Counted from the stretch's first letter, positions 1 through 13,500 are shown. The stretch is 64,000 nt of DNA from Klebsormidium nitens (GCA_000708835.1 DF236983.1:197753-261752); one strand, 5' to 3'. The notes: generated from the sequence alone by a model not told the origin. Numbers and translations: made by a program.

Positions 1-30
1 TATAAAATAAATTGATTGATTGATTGATCT
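1..30. repeat. (TTGA)n microsatellite
   Basis: Four to five tandem TTGA units follow an A/T-rich leader at the left edge. This could be the tail of a retroelement on the minus strand. Nothing else is visible between here and about 450. Confidence 0.6.
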
Positions 31-449
31 CCGCAACTATTCTACATAAAAGACCCATTCAGTGGTCGGGAAAGGGTACCCGGGGCAAAGGCAGTCCCAG
101 TAGATCACAGCCGTTGATTTAGAATACGGAATTTGACGGTCGACTTCCACTCGACTTCGCAAGTCATAATCGGATGGTTGCGGTCGCTGCAGCATCTACC
201 GAAAATTTTGGTCGACCAGGATTCGGTAGTGTTTCAATGCCAATCGTCGGTGGTTCGAAGTGATCGGACGGCTTTATAATACTTGAGATCTCCGCGCGCT
301 TAGTAAATCCTACAAATCTTTTGAGCCAGCAATCGTTTGTTAAACACTGGTAGCGGGAAACGCAGAGAGCCAAAGCCGGCGGAAATTCAACAATTTAGCT
401 TTTGATTTTGACCTGAGAAACAACTCATTTATTGACACAGCTTGGCGTA

Positions 450-1310
450 CTCAGCTTCTCAACATTCCTTTTAACGCTTCTTCCTCGATGACCTCGTTGT
501 CACAGAGTTTACGCCATCTAGAGTACCAGATTAATGGGATGAACTCCTCATGAAAAGGTTTCCAGGCTTGGATATCTAAGTCCAAATAATGTTGATTAAC
601 AAAGCCCAAAAGCCGTTCCGCTGAAGATAACCTTTGTAGCCAAAGGTAAAGGAAACTCAAGCAACCAATCAACCAAGCCCAAAGCGGCTGAAGTAGCACA
701 ATATATAAAGCTGTGAAGTTCCTTTTTCAACATCGTTACAAAAAGAACATAGAGTTGACTTGAATCGTCACCGTGCATTTTGCGACCAATAGGGAGTGCG
801 CGGATGTAGATTTTGTATATTTTCTTCTTTGTTTTCAGTGTTCTGTAATATAGTATCGTGGATTTGATGAATAATGTCATGCCACTGGTTCGAGATCGGA
901 AGTTGAAACTCGGTTCCCCATCGCCGGATTGGTGGTATTTCGAACTTCTCTGATTGAATGATCGACTTGTACTACTCCATCATCGGAGGCATTGCCCTTA
1001 GTTGCCTGGCGATCCAAATTAGCCTATTTGGATGATACGGACATAGTCTTGCTGCATACCCAGAAGTGCGCTTACTCCCGGAAATTCCAAATACCAACGC
1101 CCATGTAAAACCCATCCATCTTGTAACCGAAAGTCGAACTTGGCCCTGAGCACAGCGGACCGGCTCAGTGACTTTTTCTGAAACCTTCCGCGGAGCTAGC
1201 CTAAAGCTACTCAAAAGCCTAGATCTATCAGCAAGACGCCTTATGTACACGAAGTGGGAAGTCGTTATGTACACGGACTGTGGGCACCCAGCACTTGGGG
1301 TGCCCAAAAC
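450..1310 (-). mobile_element. Possible degenerate retroelement remnant
   Basis: On the minus strand, three open stretches in different frames follow one another (about 1307-972, 880-596 and 699-451). The last ends in a tryptophan-rich, acidic-tailed segment (IWYSRWRKLCDNEV) that resembles the end of non-LTR reverse-transcriptase polyproteins. The frame changes suggest a decayed copy. An (ATCA)n-type microsatellite at 1-30, read on the same strand, would fit a LINE 3' tail. No catalytic motif such as YxDD is visible here, so the assignment rests on general resemblance only. The stretch could equally be 3' flank of the MYND gene that ends at 1368. Confidence 0.3.
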
Positions 1311-1367
1311 GGCAACTGAGCAACCTCAGTTTTGAGGAGGTGCGTTCATCTAGAACAACCTTTGAGT

Positions 1368-4300
1368 TCAGGTTCGTGCACATGCCTGCTTGTGCTGCGA
1401 CCAATGGAGCTTCTGGCACTGCAATGAGGAGCGAAGGGAAAGAACAAGCAGATTTGAGAGCTAGCATTCGATGTTGCAATACACGGGTGAGCAAACACGG
1501 CTTGCAGGTCTCGTTCTGAGCTTTCCATTATGTGAGTATCAACTACAAATAGCACGAGCAGCAAGCATCACCTGGGGCTTCATCTACAGTTCGAGGGAAA
1601 CCCCTACGCTCCAGCTTTACACAAACAGGGGAGGTGAGAATCAGCATTACATGGAGCAGTCGCCAATCAAGGGCAGGGCTGACCAAAGCAGCAAGCTGGA
1701 AGCCTGAAGAGGGCTGGGCGTGCATCTCACGGCTGCTCTCTTTCTGCTCATCTTACAAGTTCTCTCTTGTTCAAATCTAATGAACACGCTGCTTCAAACC
1801 TCGCCCAACACAGACCTCGTTTGACCATTCTATCACCCTTCACTTTCTCGCCTGCCCAAGATTCGGATGTGAAGCTTAGTGAGCTCACCTCTGCATTGCA
1901 GTAGAAGACGCGCTCGCAGCGCGCGCACTTTTTGAACTTGGGCGCGCCGGGCGCGCGCTCTTTCTGGTTCCTGGTGCACCAACCGCACACTCTCTCGCCA
2001 GCTCTTTCCTTTCTCGTATTCTCCTTCCCCCCACCCGCACTCGCCGGCCCTTGCGATTCCGTCCTCCTATTCTCAGCCGTGTTTTCAATCTCGTCTGCCT
2101 GTCTTGGACTCCCAGCTGCGTTTCCCATATCCGCTTTCCCCTCTCCCGCCTCCTGACGACCAGTCCGACTGTCTCTTTTTGCATGCGGAGCCTCCTCCTG
2201 AGCTTCTTTTCTCTCTGTCTCGAGATCTCCGGCATCTCCTCTTTCTTCCGTAGCTCTGTCATGGTCTCCTTTCGAGCCGTCCGCGTGACCTGCGCCGTCC
2301 GAAATCCGTCCTGCTCCCGACGGCGGGCGTTCCGATTGGTCGAGGGCCCAGCTTCCGGCTCCCTCTCTTGAAGGCTCGATTCCCTCTCCGTACGCTGGCG
2401 GTCTAAGTCAGATGACGAGCGTGCCTGCAGAGTCGTTGACGCCACTCCACCGGGCTCTCTCGTTGCGGGAACCCATATGATGTTGCGCCTCGCTCGAACA
2501 AACCCAGAATGCTGCTGCAGTCGGATGCTCAGCGCCTCGTTCCGCACCTCCTTTCGGGTGGTCGCTTCCCGCCAATCATTCCAAAGGCGCGCCTCTTGGC
2601 CCCAGTCCCTATCACCGGAGTTATCACCGGGAACGCTCATGGAGGTGTTCAAAGCAGGTGTGAAGTACGGAAGCCTGCAATTGGAGAGACTTAGTGGTCA
2701 GAGTCTTTCATTTTGTGCTTCTATTGCTTGCGGGCCTTGACGAGCAGCTTGTGCAGCAAACGCCAATTTTGTGGATTCGAGTTGTGGACTCAATTTGCAG
2801 CCTGTATGACTAACAGCTCTAGGCAGCAGCACTGAGTTTCACGAGGCGAGTTTCGAGACCTTGCTTGTACAAACAACCAGTGCAATATCCTTGCAACATA
2901 TCAAACACAAGTAAGGCCTAGCAAGGACCGATTGCTAGGAGCAGTGTGATAGATGAAGCACCATAAGCAGCACGTTCAGCGGCTTACCATTTTGTGCACC
3001 GAAGAATCGAAGGAAACGAACAGTCAATGTTGGGGTTACGGTCGTAGAAGAGCAGTTAAAATTTTGGCCTGAGAGGTCGAAAGCGAGAGGACACCCACCT
3101 GTGATTGTAGGGAACGGCTTCAGGATCGAGCGTCCTCTTGAGGATGACAAGCAGCTCAGAGATGAGCATCGCGTCTTGTCGATCAAGCAGAGAGGACTGC
3201 CGCTCGAGATTCTTGAAAACCCTCCCCATGAACCTGCAAACAAAGGGAAGGGGCATTAAGCAGCGACGACTGCATCCAATCTGGAAAGACGAGCTTAGAA
3301 GTGCAGAGAAGGGGGAAGCATATACTTAGAAGTATCCACGCGCTGATGAGACCTTGGCCTTCCACAGCATGGAAAGCTACCCTTGAGAAAGCCACTGCAA
3401 CTAGACGTGGCCGCACATCCAATTGGGGGGGCACTTTAATGGGCACTCCTGGCGTCAAGTGGGTGCAGGCAGCACATACATTGCCAAAGAAAAGAAAGGA
3501 CATTCAACAACATTGTGCTGATGACTCTTTCAGCATAGAACAAGCAAAAGTTTGTAAGCTGGGCGACTTAATCTGATGGAGCTTCGGAGTTTGTCAGATC
3601 AAGACAGGGAGGGCCAGCACCGGACTCACTTGAGAAAAGCTTGGTTGTTGCTGGGGAACTGGAACTCCCATGGCTCGGCTATGTTCCTCCGAATGGAGAG
3701 ATAGTGCTCGTTCGACTCGTCGGCCTGCATCTGCGTGAAGCAGAAGAAGGCCAGGAAGAGCGCGTGGTTGGTGCCCTCGAGGCCCGCCCACTCGTCCATG
3801 TCAAAGTGTGCGTTGAAGCTAGGGATTGACTCACTGAGGTCCACTTTGGCCCAGCCTTCTGAGCAGCGCCGAAGAACTCCCGCTTCACCTCAGGGGCTTT
3901 GCTGTAGAAGCCGACCGTGGGCGTCTCGCTGATGTAGTGCAGCGCCTCAAAGACCCGGTAGATGAGTAGCGCCGCGCGCTCGAGGAACGGCTCGCGGGGC
4001 AGGTCCCACTTGCGCACGGCGGCGGCCACGCGCGCCGCCAGCGCGCACAGGCCCTGGATCACCCCGCTCTCCATGGCGGCCGTCTTGGCGAGCACATTCT
4101 GCTTACACGCGTCCACACAAAAATCCGCAATGAGCATCGCAAGCTCTGAGCCTTCTGGAAACCGAGAGAGCGTCTCGGCGGCGAGGGGGAACAGCCGACG
4201 CAGCGGGAATGCAGGCAGCTCCGTCCAGTGCCAGTCGAATCTCTCCTGAGACGCTCTGACTTCCTCGGACTGCTCGGCCCTTGCACTCAGGGCGAAGTAG

Positions 4301-4446
4301 TGGTGGAGAGACTGGTGTAAGGACAGCCAAGCGCTAAAACAGGTTGCGATGTTGCGGTCAGCGTTTGCAGTCGTGATTCTTGTGGAGCACTGGGTGAGCT
4401 TGGCAGCCAGAGCGGCCGCCATGGTTTCCTGGGGTGCGGACGCCAT
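1368..4446 (-). CDS. MYND-type zinc finger protein (multi-exon)
   Basis: The C-terminus carries a complete MYND finger split over two exons. The exon ending at 1889 encodes CGWC, CARC and FYCNAE. The final exon (1418-1368) encodes CQKLHWSQHKQAC and then a stop. MYND fingers bind proline-rich partner peptides in transcription regulators and SMYD-type proteins, but no SET domain is seen here. The start at 4446 opens an Ala/Leu-rich helical region without a recognised domain. Supported junctions: donor GTGAGT after 3630; exon 3233-3099 (donor GTGGGT); acceptor at 2674, phase-matched. Two places are unsettled. The frame changes near 3850-3900 with no believable intron, which suggests a sequence indel or a lesion. 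A second change between 2450 and 2290 can be explained by a 161-base GT-AG intron. The middle of the protein is rich in Arg and Glu. Specific function is unknown. Confidence 0.7.
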
Positions 4447-4972
4447 TGGATTGCTGGGGTGCAGATGACTCTCAAGGGAAAGCCTTTAGATCAATTCACA
4501 CTCCCACACAAGGCACGTGCATGCAGCGCATGTAAAGAAAAGACTATGGAGTGGCACTTCTTGTTGACTCATCCGCTGTGCATCTCCTCCGAACGCCCCT
4601 CATCAGTGCTCCTGTAGAGACGTCCTCCTCATGCAATGCTGCAGCTGGCGGCCAGGCTTGCTCCCTGCAATTTAACGTTCAGGAGTGCTCAGCTGGGTAT
4701 CTATAGGTTGCAAAATGCACTGGGGAACGAACTTGCCCAGTGGCAGGGGTGTGAGCCCACGTTGTCACAATTGTCAAATCTACTTGATCACGATGTGGAC
4801 CTGATTGCCCCTGCGTAGGTCCAGGGGCTGCAGGAAGAGAAGGAAGCCCAGAAGGGATGCGGAGGGAAGCAATTTCCCGAATCTTAATCCCTGATAACGT
4901 CCTGCAGTTAAGAGCTTTTCAAAGCCCCCGGTTGGCGAAGATCTATGTCCATCCGCGCATTTCAGAAGCACA
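4447..4972. promoter_or_regulatory. Divergent intergenic region, MYND gene / DNAJC25
   Basis: This spacer of about 530 bases separates two start codons pointing away from each other, so it must hold both promoters. No clear TATA box or other element was identified. Confidence 0.4.
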
Positions 4973-7900
4973 ATGAAGCTCCCCATGTCTTATCAGCTTC
5001 TCAGCTGGGTGTGCCTGGCTCTGGCGCTTTGCTCTTTGATCCGCCCTGCAGTGGCGATCTGGTGCGACGATGACAACTGTTACGAGCTGCTTGGAGTGAA
5101 CCAGACGGCCACCAGTTCCGAGATCAGGAAGGTGAGGTCGGAGGAACCGATGTCTTGCTGGATCAACAGAGCAGATCTGCGTGTATCAAACTGTTCTGCT
5201 CGCTTTTGCGAGGGTGCGGCTGAGAATGCAGGACTTTGTAGTGACCGTTACCTTTTTCTGATGCATCAGATCTGATGGGCGCACACTTGACGCTTCAGCT
5301 CCTCAAGACAGCTGTCGCACCACCTTGTCATCGGTCCATATCGTGTTCCTATTCCATTCCCATATGACTTTCCTCACCGAAAGCTTTTTAGAGAACCCTA
5401 AACCCTGCATCATCTGTTTCCGCCAGGCGTACTACAAGCTGTCGCTCTCATTGCACCCAGACAAGAACCCCGGGGACGAAACCGCCCAGCGCCGATTTGC
5501 CAAAATCGGCGCCGCTTATGAGATCCTCAGCAACGAGGACAGGCGCTCGTCGTATGACTACGTTTTGGCACACCCGGAGAGAGTCCTGTACAACACTGCA
5601 AGATATTACCAGACCTACTATGGGCCTAAGTCGGTGAGTGGTGTTGCTTGATTCGCCCCTTACAGAGGCCTTGTTCATGACCCGAGTTGAAAATTGCGAG
5701 AGCATCTCATCCCTTAGGGAAATCGTGCGCCTGTTTCTTAACCCGGTGGACTTGTAACGCACTTTTTGTTGGGCATCAGCAGGAACCATATCCAGTTTTG
5801 ACTGACAAAGTCGCTGTTTTGCCTTACAAATGGTGGTTAGTGCCATGCAGTGTGTAGTGCAACAGAGATGAGACTGCAACAAACTGTAAGTCGGTGATTG
5901 GATTTTCTCATGATGCTGGACCTCATTTTGCAGGACATCCGACTCATCGTCCTGGGCGTGGTGGTCATCATTTCGGGCTTCCAGTACTTCAACGATTATG
6001 TCCTATATCACAAGGTGAGAGCGCCCAAATCAGCACTCGTTTGACGCATTTTCTCCAGAGAGCACCCTGAGGCATTTACAAGCGTTCTGGTATTGTGAGT
6101 GAGGGCAGTGGGCAGTGATGCTAAAAGACAAGGGGAAGGACCCACCGTCAAGATGAGACCGTCTGTTCTCTGGAGTCGACATGGTCAGAAAGACAGCTTT
6201 ATGCACCTAAACGGGGCAGAGGGGCTTGTTAAGCAACACAGAATCTTATGCGGTTTTTTTCTTGTTGGATAAGGATGGGCAAGCGCACAGATGGAGAATA
6301 CTGCTGGTACATCCTGTTCAGGCTGGCCAGGAGTTGGCGACTGGATACAGTATTGAGCAGAGGTTTGCTGCTGAGTGGATGTCCGCCGCCCGGACTGGTC
6401 TCGCTACAAAGACGATTCAATCACCGCATTGTGGCTGGTCGGCCGCTTGCTCTTGACCTTTTGACCCAATGTAAGTATAGTGGTGCGGAGCTTTGAATAC
6501 AGGTTTCTGGCATCTCGAGTGTGCTTCAAAGAGCTGAACATGGTACAGAAGGATCCTGTTGCTAAAATCGGTTGAGGGTCTCACGTGCGAACACCTTTTG
6601 ACACTTGGTCCGCAGGCTATGAGCGACGTCAAGAAGTCGGCATCCTTTCGGAGGCGCCTGAACGCGCTGAAGCAAGAGCGGCTGGGCACCAAGGGGAAAG
6701 TTCGCTCCAAGAACAAGTGAGATATCTAGACTCTACGAATACTACCGGATTGGCCAGCGTTTAACCGCTGATAGGTACGATTGGCGCACCAGAACTATTC
6801 TAAGAGTAATGGCTTCCAGCGAGACGAGAAGGTATCGTGATTCGTGACGATGCGATTGAGCGCCAGCATCAAGGAGCATAGCGCAGTGTCAGAGACCACC
6901 CCCTACACAGTTGGCGACTACGTGGTCAGAATTCTTGAATCCGAGAATTCAGAGTGAGCGCAGACTAGTGGGTATTGTCTCAGTTGGAAACATCCTCTAT
7001 CAATTGTACCCGAACCACCTTTCTTGCTTTCCTTCTGTCCCAGCATCCACATCGACCAACGCGATCAGACTGCAGATAGAGTCTCTTCTTCCCGTCGTTG
7101 AACAAGTAGGACGAAGGATGTTATCTCTTGGGATCGAATCCACGGAACAAGCCATGGGCGCCAGATACTGAGCGTGGTTCTTCATGGCTAAATGCTTACA
7201 TCCCAGTCCTGGCATCGGACCCAAAGGTTTCCAGAGGTAGTTGAGTTCCGTCTGACTGTCTGCTTTTCCCTCCAGGGCTGCGAAAGATGACGACCCGGTG
7301 AAGGAACTAGAGGAGGAGGTGCTTCAGGAGGTGGAGCTGGTCGGGCGGCCCCCGCCCCACTGGAAGCGCCTGCTGCCGTGGCAGCTGGTTATGGGGGTGG
7401 TTAACCTGTTTAAGGTGAGGGGGCAAACCGGCACTCGGATCAGCTGTTCGGGTTTTGGAACTAGAACTAGAGATGTCGTGGATGTTCCGGAATGCGGTTT
7501 TGGGGGTTTTGGGTTGTGGGCTGGTTTCAATCGCTCAAGGTGGGGGCATAGGGGCGTTGCGGATGTACCTGTTCCTTAAGTTACTTTTTATCCGTTCGCT
7601 TTCAAAGCACTGGGGCACAGCAGCATTAATGCCTACAGTTCGCGGTGCATCTTGCCCGCAATGTGGCGAACCGCCTACCTGTGTGGACCTACAGCTTGAG
7701 TCGGGACCCAAGAAACCAAATTTGTTCAGCGGATTCTGGTCGGTCGTCTGGTCGGTCGGCACCGCTTGTTCTCTTTCAAGCGGACGGAGCGAGGCACACC
7801 GATTGCATACGTTCGAAAAGTAAACGGCTGCTGCTGCTGATCTTTAGCGACACCGTCTTCAACATTCTTCTTCATTTAGGGCGCAGTGGAAGACTGAAAC

Positions 7901-9215
7901 CAGGGTGGGCTTGTCCGTGCAGTGGGCGAAGTGGGAGGTGGAGTGGACGCGCAAGTACCGGTGGAACAAGGAGCCGTACGATGCGGACGCCCGCGAGTAT
8001 CTCACGCGGAGCACGCTGGGGGTGGGGGCCGAGCGGTGGGAACATATTGGTGAGTCGTGCTGAAAGCGCTCAAAAGCTGGTTAAGGTATCTCGGGGTTTG
8101 CAACGATTGGAATCGTGGAGAAGGAACGAGATATGTCCCCCCTGAGGAGTGGATTGGTGCGCCTTATTTAAGATGCTCGCCGAACTTCGGACGCGCTTCG
8201 TTGGTGGTCGATCCCAGGGACAGAACACCTTGGTTCCGCCTGGGAAACCGTCAGCTTGTTGAAAATCCGCTTTTCTTGCAGTTCGATTTTATAGTGAAGA
8301 CGTCGCTGCTCCTCGGTCTCGACTGCTCTTTCACTATCTCAGTCAAACCTGCGCCTGGAGCTGGTTTTGGATATCTGTTGTCGAGTCTAGAAGCACCCGT
8401 AATCCGCCGCAACAGTAGTACGGACAAACCCCGATGTGGCGGCTGTGAATGAGGCGAGGGGCTTGGGTTTAGGAATGAAGGTTTGCCGTACTTAAGGGCG
8501 GCACATGTCGCAAAATGGCTTCTTTGGCTGTACTCTAGCCGTTCGAGGACGGATTGGGCGATTCGGTTGTTTTTGAAGCCGATATGTGGCGGAAATGTGA
8601 GGCGCCTTAGTAGGAGTGTGGGAGGGAACTTCCGAAGCGTACCTTAACATGATGGTTTCACAAAAAGCTGTCGGCAATCGGCAGGGAAAGTGCCAGCTTT
8701 ACTTAGTAACCTTCCTGGTGGTTCTTGGGCTCGTGGTGAACGAGCGGTGGGAACATTGACGCTCTGACTTGAAAGTTCCTGCCCTTCTCCTCGTCTCATC
8801 TTACTCCCCGACTCGATCGTTTTTGAATAGCTCCGCAATCTTTCATAGCCGCATTCCGGTCCTCATATCTTTGGTTCTGCCATACCTAGAGCAATCTGAG
8901 GGCACTTTTCGAGGCTTGTCCCTTTGGCGCCTTTCGGACAGAACTCTTGCAAGTAGCTCGAAGCGATCTTTCTGCGAGAGCCCTGTGGCTTCGAAGATTG
9001 AGTTGGAAGAGCTTCTACGAAGAAGTGTTGCTTTACAGTTGTCGACTCTTTCGCATGCTTTATTCCAATCTCCGGTTTGCTGATGTGTCTTACACTTGTC
9101 TGCCTTTGCAGATGAGGAGGAACGGGAAGAGCTGATTGCGCGCGAGTTGTGGGTTGCCAAGAATTGGGAAGCGTTTAAGAACAGCAAGAGGAAAGAAGCT
9201 CGACGCCGACGATGA
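4973..9215 (+). CDS. DNAJC25: DnaJ homolog subfamily C member 25-like ER membrane protein
   Basis: Seven exons join with matching phases (4973-5131, 5427-5633, 5934-6014, 6616-6716, 7276-7414, 7887-8049, 9112-9215) into a 317-residue protein. Residues 1-28 form a signal peptide or anchor. A J-domain spans about 37-99 with the HPD triad at about 63-65 (SLHPDKN), which stimulates Hsp70 ATPase activity. A hydrophobic segment at about 123-147 is a membrane span, followed by a Lys/Arg-rich stretch and a second weakly hydrophobic stretch near residue 200. The order signal, J-domain, membrane segments and basic tail (ending KRKEARRRR) matches DNAJC25, an ER-membrane J-protein with its J-domain in the lumen. 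The basic C-terminus would face the cytosol. The length is close to the animal protein (about 360 residues). Confidence 0.9.
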
Positions 9216-10568
9216 CCCCGTGCAGAATTGTCGGTGCAATTTTGCCGCAGAGGACAAGGATTTCAGGCCGCAAGCAAATGCTAGAACTTTTACTCTCTAA
9301 AGTGCGGCTGAGTTGGTTTAAGATCTAAGAGGAAGCCCGTCATGAAAAGAGAGCGCTCAATTGGACAGCAACGAATCTGCATGGGTACATTTCAAAGGCA
9401 GCTTATTACATGCGCGCAAAGTATATGAGGCGGTCGCCACTCCTTGCTTGAGAGGCTGATACTATTAGGACTGGCCATACTGAACCCAGCCTGGAAACTG
9501 TTCTTACGACAAAACTTTCAGCTTCATCGACAGAAAGGCCGTGGCATATGTGCACATACTGCTGATCTTTGGCGGGCGCAGCGCACATGCCCAGCTCAGG
9601 CCGCGAGCCTGGCCAAACCTTTTAAGCCTGTCATGCCGGTATTGGATCTGCATTCTTAAATCGATGCTGCGTATGGCAGCTAGGGCACCTTTCCCGATCG
9701 AGTTGTACAGCGGTATGGGTTCATCAGTGTATGTACTATGGTTGTCAATCTTGAGGCGCTTTGGCCTAAAATATGGATGTAGGACAGTTGCGTCCATGCT
9801 GAATCTAGTCTGGGCCGGCCTGTGCGTCTCATACGTATCTCATATGCTGGTTTATCTTCACAGCGGGTCACTGTTGTTTTCTGTTGAGCGACGGTATGGC
9901 AGGGGCCGCAGCGCCGCCGTCGCCGAAAATGCACTGTGCGGGGCCAATAACCTAATAAACGGCTGGCCGACTAAACCCGTGGTTCACGTGTTCCTACAAG
10001 TACCACATGTCCATCCTGCCGAGGCATGGACGTTCGGCCCTGCACTCCGAGTCCAATGACTGCATTAATCCTGCGCATTCAATTCAGCAGCCTGGAGGCG
10101 ACAGCCCCGTCCCAGGCCAGGTCTAGACAAGTCCGTGATATACCATATTACCGAGTCCAGCTGGTCAGCTGACAGCTGTGCAAAGCATCCTTGAGAAAGG
10201 GCCGAGCAGTGGAGACATCATTAATTGTGCTCCATCCGTCGTTGACCTGTTGTTAACGTTGTTTACTTGAGGAGGTGCAACTTTAGGCTTAGCGACGTGG
10301 GTCTTCCGTAAGTACTGCTATGCGGCATGATTAATGGGCCTTGGGACAGAGGAGGACCTTGCAGGCAGGATGACCAGCGGACTTTAAGTTTGGAGTGGTG
10401 TTCCCCTTCTTGCAGCTGCCTTGAGTTTCCAAGGGAGGATAGGCTTTCTTGGAGAGGTCCTTGCGTGTGGTAACCAAGCAGGCATTTTTTCAGCACTGTC
10501 CAAAAAGAAAAGACAACTGAGCATCTTGGTTCTGGAGGTCTGCTTACCCCCAGCAACCTCCTAACAAG
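9216..10568. other. Intergenic, no gene seen
   Basis: This stretch lies between the DNAJC25 stop and the RING-H2 start. It should hold the 3' UTR of the first and the promoter of the second. No open frame with protein-like composition and no repeat stands out. Confidence 0.5.
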
Positions 10569-13500
10569 ATGGAACAAAGAGCGCGTTGCTTGCGGGCACG
10601 AGTGTGTTGGGGGCGCTGGACCACCTGGTTGAGTTTCCTTGTGCTGCTAGCAGGGCACACCGGTGAGTCGGGATTTCAAGTCTGATCTGTCTCGTTTGCA
10701 ACAACCATCTAAGTGACTTCCAGCAGAAAAGAATGGAAGACACTTCACAAGTATTCTTTGCACTGGCAGGATCTTCTGATCTAGTGTGTCAGCCGGTATG
10801 ATGCACACACCTGGAGCTGTGCCTTTCTGCTTTGGAAACTGATCACTGATGTGATGTATCCCTGACCCTTGTAAGACCGTGCAAGAATCGGCGCCAGACG
10901 CAAGTTGCCAACTCAGTCCTATTGGCACAGACCGTTGCGGCCGGCAGACGTGTCAAGTCACGTACATTCCATGTCCATGAAGTCCTAAAGCTTGCGGACC
11001 TTCATGGGAAATAAGGCGGCGCAAGCGCTCCCTCATGATGACTTGCTGCAACTCGATTTAAACAGTCATTCTGTTTGTTCTTGTTGCACATGACTCCCGC
11101 AACATTGGGCCAGAGCCCCATGGCTCAAACAGACTTCAATCCTATCACCAAAACTCTCTTTGCTAACTCCTATCAAAACACTGTCTGGTTTTGAAGGTGC
11201 CTCCGTAGCAGCTGGCAGAACAGACCATCCTTCGGAGGTGACCGCTTTAACCGCTACAGACAGCCTGCCCGCCAAAGTATATGCTACGTCAAAGTTGGAC
11301 TCGCCGCCTACCCTGAGGCTGCTGGGATGGCGGCGCATTCTCACGGATTCGGCGCCCTCGCTCTTTGTCGACAACAAGCGTAAGACATACTTTCTTTGAC
11401 ATGTGAAGTCTCACATCTTCAATCATTCTTGGCCTGTAGGAACCTGGCCTCGTCTAAAGATTGCATTGCATCGCTCAAGTGCTTGCAGAGCACTTTTTTC
11501 ACGAGTGTTGGCACGCTGTGCAATCTCAGCCAGATTCGTGTCTTCCCACTGAATTAGTGGCATGGATGCCTCGGTAGACACCTTGACTGCATTCTTGGTT
11601 GAAAAAGATGGAAGCTTAGATCCCAAAACGCGGGTCATTGGAGGACAACAAGCGGAGCGCGCCCGTATGACATTGCCATCAGCGCTTTTCTCTCTAGTGC
11701 TCAATGCTTCTTGAAAATCATGCGTGGACGTCCTTTCTGGTTCATTGTTCTGGCCCTTGCACCGTCACTTCTTCTGTGATCAACCACCGGGCAGCTTCTG
11801 GGCAGCTTGTGCAAGAGAAAGAAAATCCAGCACCTTTTAACAGCAGAAGAACATCAAAGCGTACTGACACAACTGGACCTTATGTCAGACCACACTCCTA
11901 CCAAAAGAAGCGCCCCCTGCTTTGGAGGCCTCACTTTCTTTCGCAGAGGTACATCTCCAGAAAGGAAGACTGCACAATCGGAACCGAATAAAGGAACGTA
12001 ACCTGATATAGGCCCTGCCCACAGACTCCCCAGAGAAGGGCGCCCCCTTTTGGAGCTTCACCTTCTCACCTAGGAGACATTCTCATCAAAGGAGGAAAAC
12101 TCTCTTTGGAACGCACACTCAGATTTCACTCAATCTGCAGGGTCCACCGAGCACCGCGCCCTCTTCTGGAGCCTCACCTTCTCCCCTGGAAGACTTAAAC
12201 TCGGAAAAAATGGGGACCTTCTTGGGCACTCACTCACCCTATCTCACGTCCCGCAGAAAACACTGAGAAGTTCGCCCTGTTCTGGAGCCATACCTTCCCC
12301 CCTGCAAGATACAAAACGACCGAACGAGTTTTTCTTGGAGACTCACGGTCGCATAACACTCTACTGCAGAGTCCACCAAGAAGCGCGCGTTGTTCTGGAG
12401 CCTCACCTTCTTCTTCTCCATGACGCCCTTCATCTGCGCCTGCTACGGCCTCTGCAGCGTCCTCTGCTGCAAGCGCCACCGCCGCCGCCAGCTGGCGCTC
12501 CGCCAGCAGCGGGAGGCCGTGCTCGCGGCAGAGGCCGCAACGCAGACTGTGAGCACCACTCCACCGTGTCGTTGAACTATTTCTGTCAGCCGCAACAGAC
12601 TCTCGTTATTGTTGAAGAGCTGGTCATCTCGGTGGCTACCAGCAAAACGCTCACGGCAGACGTGGCAACTGCAAAAATAAACCCGTTTTCAGTAGCCCCT
12701 CTTCAGTATCCCATCGGAATTTTTCGCTTTCTGCTTTTCGGATTGGAATCGTGTATACTCGGTACTCGAAATCAGCATTTAAACAAACCGGACCATTCTC
12801 AGTGCATCAGAGGCATCTGGCCTCTGCGCCTGTAGAACACGTGTCCGGTTTACGTCTTGCCGCCCCGTAAGTGCCAGTCTTTGCTCACAGAAAACCAATG
12901 CTTGGAAGGGTCCGTGCACGCCGCTGGAATCTGAGCTTCTCAAACCGAAGCGCTCTTGGGGTTTCAATCAGCCCACTCGCCTCCACACCGCTTTTCAAAA
13001 TAATGTAGAACAGCGTCATTGGACGAAGGGTGACCAAACTCCAGTTTATTACAACCGCTGGTCTTCCTTGGGCACAATCTGCAGCAGGCACTGGAAGGAG
13101 CGTTGAACTGTACGGTCGAAGGGTATGGGCGTCCACGCGGCCGCTAAGGGGACTTACCGCATAATCTCAAGACTTTGTGTCTGCAACTTACCAGTACCGC
13201 CTTCCATGCTCACCTTGCATCTGCCCGTCTTCTCCGCAGACCCCGCCAGAGACTGTAGTAACCGTCCGCTTTTCGGACCTCGAGCTTGGCACGTTCGAGG
13301 ACCTTACCGGTTTACCCCGTTTGAACGACGAGTAAGTGCTGGTGACGAACTTCTGATAACGTGGGTCTGATAACGTGGGTCCGCCTCTCCATAAGCTGTG
13401 CCACTGTCCCCCCAATCTGGTCGCACATGCGCATTCAATGGGATTCTTGCTTGGAATGCCACGTGGCAAGCCCTCCATCCAATCTGCACGGCCATCAGTG

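Noticed and set aside
3056-3099. In-frame TAA after the MYND exon at 3233-3099 as evidence of a pseudogene
   Set aside because: The exon ends at a GTGGGT donor before the stop and joins the acceptor at 2674 in phase.
3856-4106. A 248-251-base intron (donor GTAAGC at 4106) to explain the MYND frame change
   Set aside because: The best acceptor creates a stop at the junction, and the removed stretch encodes natural-looking protein, so it is probably coding.
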